The position numbers were made by a program, and so were the translations under genes. The notes under the pieces are model-generated. The model was not told the origin of the DNA. It made no database searches and was given only the letters and a program-made list of their open reading frames with translations. Shown here one piece after another: positions 58,601 through 64,000 of a stretch of DNA of 64,000 nucleotides; position 1 is the first letter of the stretch; every line of letters begins with the position of its first letter. The DNA is from Chryseobacterium oranimense (GTDB lineage: Bacteria > Bacteroidota > Bacteroidia > Flavobacteriales > Weeksellaceae). Location: contig NZ_FQWT01000002.1 of the NCBI RefSeq assembly GCF_900129755.1, positions 496,001 to 560,000 on the forward strand, written 5' to 3'.

Positions 58601-61600
58601 AGATATCACACTGTTATAGCTCGCGGACGGGCTTGTGTACTGGTATTTGGTAAGCTGCCCCTTGCTATTATAAAATAACTGGCTTTGCGTAGAAATCGAA
58701 TTTCCGCTTTCATAAGTTGTCTTTGTAGTACCGGATAATAATACACGGCCCATTTTTTTACCTTCTGTACCGCCTACGTCATAAGTTTCAAACTGAGCTG
58801 AAGACAATTCTACCAAGTCGCTCATAGACGGATTAAACTGATAAAGTTTATAACTGTTGACAGAAGTTGACAGGAGATTTGATGTCCCTACTCCTCCATA
58901 AGTTTCTACTGACTTTAATAAGCCGCGAATAAAATAATTCTGGTTATAAAAGTTTTGGACGGTTGTACGATAGATGGTTGAATTATCTGACATTTCGTAC
59001 GTCTTAACTTTTCCAAATCCATATTTCTCACGTTCTCGTCTGTCGTACCTGGAGCTTTCATAATCAAACCGGCTGATCATATCTTTACCACTTGTATTCT
59101 GTGTATAAGTACCGGAGAAGGCATCGGGATTTGGTATCGTCACTTCAGACATCACCAGCTTTGCCTGCGGGTCGTTATAGGATGGTGTAGAATATTTATA
59201 GTCAATGGTAAATGCAGCACCCAGGTTTGATGGAGCATCTCCACCATAGGATTCGGCATAAGAGACTTTTTTAAGTTTATTGGTTTTACCGATCTGAGAG
59301 TAATATATTTTTAAACCGCTATTGGTGTTAACCACAAGATCTGGAAGACCATCTCCATTCACATCTCTAAGCCCTTTATTGATTTCAGACACAGATAATC
59401 CTACGTTGGCAGAAAGATCCGCTCCAAAAGGTTTCAGGTACAAAATAGGGATACCAAAAATAACAATAATTGGGACGTTGATGTAATATCCTCCATTTAA
59501 GTTTGCATACCCGCTGTGTGTTTTTGTTTCTTCTGCAAGACTGGCATTTAAGCCAACAGGGCTGGCAAAGCGGTTACCTAAGTTATATTTTACACTGGTT
59601 TGTCCGGTATTTTCATCTACCTGAACGATATCTACCAGTCCGTCACCATTTACATCCAGGAAAGATCGTTTTGAAGTGGCAGTAGAAGATCCTCCTCCCA
59701 CTCCTCCGGAAATAGCTATTCCCAATTCAACGCCCTGAACGGCATCAATGACAGAGTTTATACCTCCTCCGATTCCAAAAGATGAAGAATATACAGGCTT
59801 GGATACAGGCTCTTCAAAGCCTGCAAAAGCTCCTGTTGATCCCGGAATACTTCCATTCACCAATCCGGTTCCGAAGTTTAATTTGTAATTATTTCCTTCG
59901 ATCTTATCAGGAAGGCCATCTCCGTTAATATCCATCCAATATTCTGAAGTTTTATTGTAGGAATTCGGATAATTGGATGTTCCCACGCTCATAGACCAGG
60001 AAACAGATGTATCTCCTGTGGCATTACTATCATTATTACCAGTCTTTCTGCCTACTGATTTGCTTCCTGAAGGGCCAAATGCTACAGATTTAGTGTTCAT
60101 AAAATCTTCCGTTCTTGTGATCACTTTATCTGATCCCTCTATACCTGGCTGAGCGCCTTTCAAACCACCCAGAATACTGGTTTGCTGGGATTGGGTTCTG
60201 TACAGCATATCAGGATAGTTATCACCATTCACATCAAAGAAGTCCTGAGTCTGGATATTACCAATATTTCTCAGCTCTGAAGTTGAGTTTGTAAAGCTAA
60301 GGCCAATACCGATTCCTGCATTTTTTGTTTTTGACTTGCTTTTCTGTTTTTTAGAAATAGCAAACATCCTTGTATTAGGGTTATTGGCTACTTCAATATC
60401 ATCTTCATCAGTATCACTGTCTAAAAATGGCGAGGTTGGTGTTTCATCATCTTTAAAGCTGCCAATTTTTGAATATTGCTCATGAAACATTTGGTTAACC
60501 CATTTATGCTCTCTTACTTTTTCGGTTTTAAGTGGGTTTAGCGGTGTAAACGGAGATGCAGCTCCGAATACCTGGTTATTGGCATAATTGTTCTGAAACT
60601 CATTGGCAAGCTGATCTCCTACACACTCTCCATATTGCTGAGAATTGGTAATCCCGGAGCAAGAAGGAAAGTTTAAATTAAACTGGAAAGGGTTTTCAAG
60701 CGTTGCATCATTAATTAATGCACCATACTGATCTTTTGGTGTATTTGGGTTGGTAGTATAGGCCGGAGCAGTGCTTCCGCTAGGTCCTGTCGGAATAATA
60801 ATACAATCGTTTTCCTTACGGGGCTCGCAACCCGGAATCAAAGGAGGCTGCTGATTGGTACTCCCAGGAGCAGGAACAATATCTTTAGCTTCGTTATAAA
60901 GGAATTGTCCCCAGTTATGATAAACAGCACTTACTCCGTTATACTCTCCTGTGTTGATTGATGTCTCGGTGGTATGATTTAAAAGAGAACTTCCTGACTG
61001 GTTGTAAATATTGAAGATATTATCATTCAACTGCAACTTAAGAGCTTCATACGCAAGCCTGTCTTTATTCGTATCACAAAAAATCAGGATATTCAGCTTT
61101 TCATGGTCATTAACGCCATGTGAAGGATCTCCATGATAAAAAGGTATCGGATCATCACCATTAATAGGATTATGATCTATTGTATACTCTTTTAAAGTGC
61201 CATTGGATATTTCTACAATTCTTTTATCAAGAAAAAGACCTTTTTGCTTGATCACATACATAAATCTTCCTGGGACAGAAGGATTGAAGCTAAAGTTCTT
61301 ATTGATGGATATTGCATAATCATCATTACCATTCGGTAAATTATTCAGAGTGGAAACATCAAATTTATTTTTCAGGTTTCTGATATGATAAGATGGATAT
61401 TGAGCTACAGCATGATGTCTGTGAGAGGCGTTAGGATATCCTTCAACCAAAATATCATTCCACTCAATTTCTTTATTGATGTGGGAATCGGTTTCCACTA
61501 AAAATTTCAGGTGCCATGCTTCACCCGACGCGCTTGGAGCAGGAACGGAATAATTAAGATCCACCGGTGAAACCGTTACAGGCTGTCCAGGTGAAGGATC

Positions 61601-64000
61601 AATGGTTTCTTCATAAATAACATTAATGGCCGTCTGCTGGTTTTGTGCCACACTGGTATCTTCCTTAATGAGAACGATGGAATATTTTACCCTGTCGGAT
61701 AGTGCAGATATGGTAAACTCCGGAATTGTAATGTGGATGTCAGCCTGTTCCGTAAATTTAAGTGACTTCGTCAGATTGTTCAAAAAGAACTTATCATTGT
61801 AATTGGTTTGGTTCGGCATATAGCCATCCTGTTCCTCAACAAATTCATCTTGCAAAGGATGCCCTCCACTATCAGTATAAGTAACTACAGGATTGGTATT
61901 TACAATATAATTGGTGCCGGATCTTTTATGCAGTCTGAAATACACTTTTTCCCCGGACTTTACATAGAGCCTGGAAGAATTACTTACTCCCAGCGGAGTT
62001 CCCGGATAACTGTCATACTGGCGTATCGTAATACTTTCATTGGATGTGTTAATGAGTTCCTTTAAATATAACCTGCAGTTTTTAGATACAGCATTCGGAT
62101 TTTTAATCTCTATGGAATAGACTGCTCTCGCAGAAGGATCCTGACCAAGATCAATAGCAATTTCATCCGAAATTTCTATAAATCCGTTTTTGGGAGCAAT
62201 CCAGACTTTGACCACATCATTCTTTGGTTTTACAGGATCAATGTCATCGGGATCTTCAGGCTCTGTATAAGGCTGGGGATCGTTATCGGTAATAACCATA
62301 TTTTCCGTTAAATCACTGGTAATCACCATTTCCTGAGCATTTCCGTTTCTTCGGTTAAACCAGACTTTATCATCTTTAATAACATCCGGCAGTCCATCAG
62401 AATTGGCATCCATCATATAAATAGGAGTTTCATTCTCACTTTCAGAATTAATATATGAAAAGTCGAATCCTATTTTAAACCAGTTAAATACAACACTTCC
62501 TCCCAGATTCCATGTTGTACCTGTTGAATGTGAAAAATTACTGTTCAGGTTTCCTACGGACTGTTGCTGGCTGTTGAATACCAGCTGCCCATTGCTGTCA
62601 ATGCTTCCGGGAATCAATTTAATGCCGTTATCACCATTTCTTTTTCGGTACAGAATATCTGCGATTCCATCTCCATTGAAATCTATCAGCTCCTGCCCTC
62701 TTTTCATTCGGGGATAAGAAGCACCTCCGAACAGGGAAAGCATAAAGTTTTTTACCCCTCCCAATTGTGGTCTGAATAATGCCAAACCACCTCCGGTTCT
62801 CAGGGACCATCCCCATTCGAAATTATTGTCAGCACTTATTTTGGAAGGAGTAGTGATGGAACTTACCACATCCGAGAATGCATCAGTCCCCGGGGTGGCT
62901 ATATTGGTAGGAGACCCGAAAACGGTCCCGTTGTCATAGTATTCAAAATTATAGTCAAATGCTGCACCGTCCGTGCGCGGATTAACTACCTTCATTTTCA
63001 TTTTGCTCAGAAGGCTTTTCTGAAATATCCCGGTATTATAGGTGAAGATATAAGACCTTATGTTTTGCTGCAGATTATTTGCATTTTTAAAATCTACATT
63101 TATTTTTGTGAGTAAATAAGGTTCAATTCTTTTAAGGATACCCTTAGCATTAATTTGTTTATCTGGTCTTGGGGTATCATTAAAAAATGTTATAATATAA
63201 GGCCCTTTCTGGCCATTCCTTCCTGAATAGAAAATTTTATCAATATGAAATACCCATCCTGCATTAAGGTTCTGGTCATCTCCCGTAAAATTATTGATTG
63301 GCTGATTTTTGTATTCATAAATCATATTATTCCCGTGAACATCCTCTACTTTCCAGACTCCCCATTGAATAATATTCCCGTTCGCATTTTTCAAAATGGC
63401 ATTGTCAACAAGTGTCGATTGATCACCACCATAATAGGTTTTTGTCCCGTTTGTAGAGGTCACAACCCATCTATAATCTGTCGTGCCGGTTCCAAATCTC
63501 TCAATTTTTGTAAAATCATGGTTCTTTCTCAGATAGAAGTTTTTGGCTCCGCTTCTTGTCTGCCGGGAAGTATCAAATGTACCATTTGGATTTACTTTAT
63601 TATGTCTGTGAGGAAGGTAGCCCTCAGGATATACCAGCATTTCTCCATCCAATGAATACAATTCTGTTTCCTGGCCGGGTGTAAAAGTCGGAGTTCCCCA
63701 TCTTGTATCCACTGATATTGATGATAAACCTCCGATATTCCAGCCTTCTCCCATCCAGCCGTTGCCGTTGCCACTGCTATAAGTAACAGATAATGATGGC
63801 TGCATCCCAGAGGTACCTGCCGGCAACATTAATGGATAATTGATGTTGGCATCTCCTGTCTGGTTTGCCGAAGGAGCTTCCATTAAGGGAGCACTTACCG
63901 GATTTGCTGCTTTCAGACCGCTGATCGTAGTTGGAGTAAAAGAATTCAGCTGTGGTGATTCCGGAGCCGAAATAATACCGTTGATATAATCGCCGTCTCC
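54905..64000 (-). CDS. Giant SpvB/RHS-repeat polymorphic toxin-like protein (N-terminus beyond window)
   Basis: At least 3031 codons; the frame stays open to the right edge, so the true start is outside. The visible N-terminal part is an SpvB domain (GDANINYPLMLPAGTSGMQPSLSVTYSSG). Then come six DxNxDGxxD FG-GAP/VCBS-like motifs (DFNGDGIADI, DANSDGLPDV, DVNGDNYPDM, DINGDGLPDK, DVNGDGLVDI, DVNGDGLPDL) at about 62.7, 62.4, 60.2, 59.9, 59.65 and 59.35 kb. Many RHS/YD repeats follow (58.4-56.4 kb; YEYDLGGNLKKI-type). The RHS core ends with ELDSETGLYYYGARYYNPKLSIW and FIDPDG near 55.61 kb. The last 230 residues are a variable tip with YPHINI and a Gly-rich GxxxG membrane-like stretch. A Tc-toxin or contact-toxin-like role is inferred. 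Confidence 0.9.
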   Translation of the reverse strand, partial: GDGDYINGIISAPESPQLNSFTPTTISGLKAANPVSAPLMEAPSANQTGDANINYPLMLPAGTSGMQPSLSVTYSSGNGNGWMGEGWNIGGLSSISVDTRWGTPTFTPGQETELYSLDGEMLVYPEGYLPHRHNKVNPNGTFDTSRQTRSGAKNFYLRKNHDFTKIERFGTGTTDYRWVVTSTNGTKTYYGGDQSTLVDNAILKNANGNIIQWGVWKVEDVHGNNMIYEYKNQPINNFTGDDQNLNAGWVFHIDKIFYSGRNGQKGPYIITFFNDTPRPDKQINAKGILKRIEPYLLTKINVDFKNANNLQQNIRSYIFTYNTGIFQKSLLSKMKMKVVNPRTDGAAFDYNFEYYDNGTVFGSPTNIATPGTDAFSDVVSSITTPSKISADNNFEWGWSLRTGGGLALFRPQLGGVKNFMLSLFGGASYPRMKRGQELIDFNGDGIADILYRKRNGDNGIKLIPGSIDSNGQLVFNSQQQSVGNLNSNFSHSTGTTWNLGGSVVFNWFKIGFDFSYINSESENETPIYMMDANSDGLPDVIKDDKVWFNRRNGNAQEMVITSDLTENMVITDNDPQPYTEPEDPDDIDPVKPKNDVVKVWIAPKNGFIEISDEIAIDLGQDPSARAVYSIEIKNPNAVSKNCRLYLKELINTSNESITIRQYDSYPGTPLGVSNSSRLYVKSGEKVYFRLHKRSGTNYIVNTNPVVTYTDSGGHPLQDEFVEEQDGYMPNQTNYNDKFFLNNLTKSLKFTEQADIHITIPEFTISALSDRVKYSIVLIKEDTSVAQNQQTAINVIYEETIDPSPGQPVTVSPVDLNYSVPAPSASGEAWHLKFLVETDSHINKEIEWNDILVEGYPNASHRHHAVAQYPSYHIRNLKNKFDVSTLNNLPNGNDDYAISINKNFSFNPSVPGRFMYVIKQKGLFLDKRIVEISNGTLKEYTIDHNPINGDDPIPFYHGDPSHGVNDHEKLNILIFCDTNKDRLAYEALKLQLNDNIFNIYNQSGSSLLNHTTETSINTGEYNGVSAVYHNWGQFLYNEAKDIVPAPGSTNQQPPLIPGCEPRKENDCIIIPTGPSGSTAPAYTTNPNTPKDQYGALINDATLENPFQFNLNFPSCSGITNSQQYGECVGDQLANEFQNNYANNQVFGAASPFTPLNPLKTEKVREHKWVNQMFHEQYSKIGSFKDDETPTSPFLDSDTDEDDIEVANNPNTRMFAISKKQKSKSKTKNAGIGIGLSFTNSTSELRNIGNIQTQDFFDVNGDNYPDMLYRTQSQQTSILGGLKGAQPGIEGSDKVITRTEDFMNTKSVAFGPSGSKSVGRKTGNNDSNATGDTSVSWSMSVGTSNYPNSYNKTSEYWMDINGDGLPDKIEGNNYKLNFGTGLVNGSIPGSTGAFAGFEEPVSKPVYSSSFGIGGGINSVIDAVQGVELGIAISGGVGGGSSTATSKRSFLDVNGDGLVDIVQVDENTGQTSVKYNLGNRFASPVGLNASLAEETKTHSGYANLNGGYYINVPIIVIFGIPILYLKPFGADLSANVGLSVSEINKGLRDVNGDGLPDLVVNTNSGLKIYYSQIGKTNKLKKVSYAESYGGDAPSNLGAAFTIDYKYSTPSYNDPQAKLVMSEVTIPNPDAFSGTYTQNTSGKDMISRFDYESSRYDRREREKYGFGKVKTYEMSDNSTIYRTTVQNFYNQNYFIRGLLKSVETYGGVGTSNLLSTSVNSYKLYQFNPSMSDLVELSSAQFETYDVGGTEGKKMGRVLLSGTTKTTYESGNSISTQSQLFYNSKGQLTKYQYTSPSASYNSVISYHTNLNNNILNAPSIITVYPGTGSVNPLRKRSTEITNLNTGDISKFKVWLNSGEIAETDLTYDIFGNIKTVKYPPNEFNERSELEYFYDPMGKYVIQVKDPIFNLSSYATYDLFMDTVVESTDATGNKMTYEHDGYGRPLRIVSPNDWQSQANTIMYHYFDTPVTLSNGNKIYLFTAQTSHLDPYHPGNDIETISFADITGKVIQVKKDIEIDDEEKMSVSGRAINDNLGRTVLQYHPLFENKDTALNNKLSLTVAPYHSSASYDYKDRNVSSIDEAGNSVDNRFFIENGRFKTETTQMQNASDQIKTEIFANAEGKTVETRNYLPAEVLHTFFSYSQIGEIMNVTDPEGLETSFSYDMGGRRLTQAHPDRGETSYTYSKAGQLTYVLNNNLNNNGGVPIHYKYYYNRLTNIDLPDIPSGPNPANVSYIYGSSGSGNNTGRIIEKQDGTGTSQYEYGKMGELINEIRYIYGFYMPNLKFDTSYDYDNWNRIRTINYPDNEKVQYEYDLGGNLKKISNDAGYEYVKSIKYDHYEQRTNIVFGNETSSTFTYEPGMRKLQNHLLLDSNNTPLLNGAYEYDYAGNITGIENTSETTNAGFGGNYGLRYRYDTLNRLVSSSGNAEPGRKDGLPPTPVVGSINAMYETTLLYNMSSGIDTKVQHHEQDGIVNANNTYENKYEYVKGTHMVDRVTDVSTGNQEYFKYDGNGNVINQMTVQSGPTDFYWDEQDRLRAIHTPEIGSFQYYVYDDKGERTIKANLKNDAELYQNGEMVDNGLVFDNFKVYPNPYAVYTSDGILTKHYFAGSQRIASNIKDVGGMFNNRQASSIGNKEAADPKNQESAAENDFKNYLSKAGYEKTEIEKEFGRAPIAPVGGIYYLHGDHLGTATYVTNEYAEPTQFFLNLPFGETMVEQQEPTAYANPYKFNAKELDSETGLYYYGARYYNPKLSIWYGVDPLAVYNPVMETQFYGDGQHNGGVFNWGNLNPYIYTYQNPIRFIDPDGKQVDKTQTLADFFKGTHMNNVYNKYTTTYKGNYQGDTRAAIVDRTLGRRGVPVVRFDKADKKTQYPHINIASPNDPHTKIPGGYKTLKALELSNKTMDGLNKVAKPLAIGIDAYRIGNAFYEDGGQIGKNTIMTTTKVGAGWGGAYIGAQIGASAGAELGLFGGPYAEITVPIGGFAGGLTGGIVGGIYGEKAVDNMFRDRRCEDCSIQDKNNSVTDGGLQGIKDVKNQKFRK

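Overview
The window looks like a chromosomal segment of a Bacteroidota/Flavobacteriia bacterium, most likely Chryseobacterium or a close Weeksellaceae relative. The clues are an A+T-rich genome, TAnnTTTG-type -7 promoter boxes, the gliding lipoprotein GldH beside a RicT/PSP1 protein, an alternative complex III operon (ActABCDEF), paired GLPGLI and DUF3078 proteins, a type IX secretion (T9SS) C-terminal sorting domain, and a giant SpvB/RHS protein. Genes are densely packed; no gene-free stretch exceeds 300 bp. I saw no rRNA, tRNA, CRISPR array or transposase.

Layout. 1-3.6 kb: heme genes hemC (partial), hemD and hemE, with a DUF1287 protein and a peptidoglycan amidase between hemC and hemD. 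3.7-8.6 kb: a low-GC orphan gene, a nitroreductase, a tiny double-glycine peptide, sufS, rplY and prs. 8.7-19.6 kb: SGNH lipoprotein and FadL porin (minus strand); ricT-gldH-PBP1A, selO and a polytopic membrane protein (plus strand); a SPOR protein. 19.8-28.2 kb: the actABCDEF respiratory operon. 28.4-32.7 kb: secreted protein, lipoprotein-apt, a membrane TPR protein and ribH. 32.9-39.5 kb: LTA-synthase-like sulfatase, a lipoprotein/YgiB-like/ATP-grasp operon, a YpfJ-like metallopeptidase and two GLPGLI proteins. 39.7-44.6 kb: sufA-[four-helix-bundle element]-sufB-[frameshifted GNAT]-sufC-sufD. 44.7-52.9 kb: two DUF3078 proteins, rhomboid protease, dprA, gdhA, DUF1801 protein, YkgJ protein and a Kir-type channel. 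53-64 kb: a T9SS cargo protein, a candidate immunity gene and a more than 3000-residue SpvB/RHS toxin-like protein running off the right edge.

The most interesting item is at 40022-40464. A four-helix-bundle (23S rRNA intervening-sequence protein family) gene sits inside the suf operon, bounded by 37-nt inverted repeats. The repeats begin and end at the start and stop codons, and four of their five deviations from perfect complementarity are G-U wobbles. This suggests a small RNA-level, IVS-like mobile element placed in a protein-coding operon. The RHS tip with its GTGA-coupled immunity candidate, and an orphan four-cysteine double-glycine peptide, are the other accessory systems of note. All calls come from reading sequence and recalling family motifs; no database search was run.
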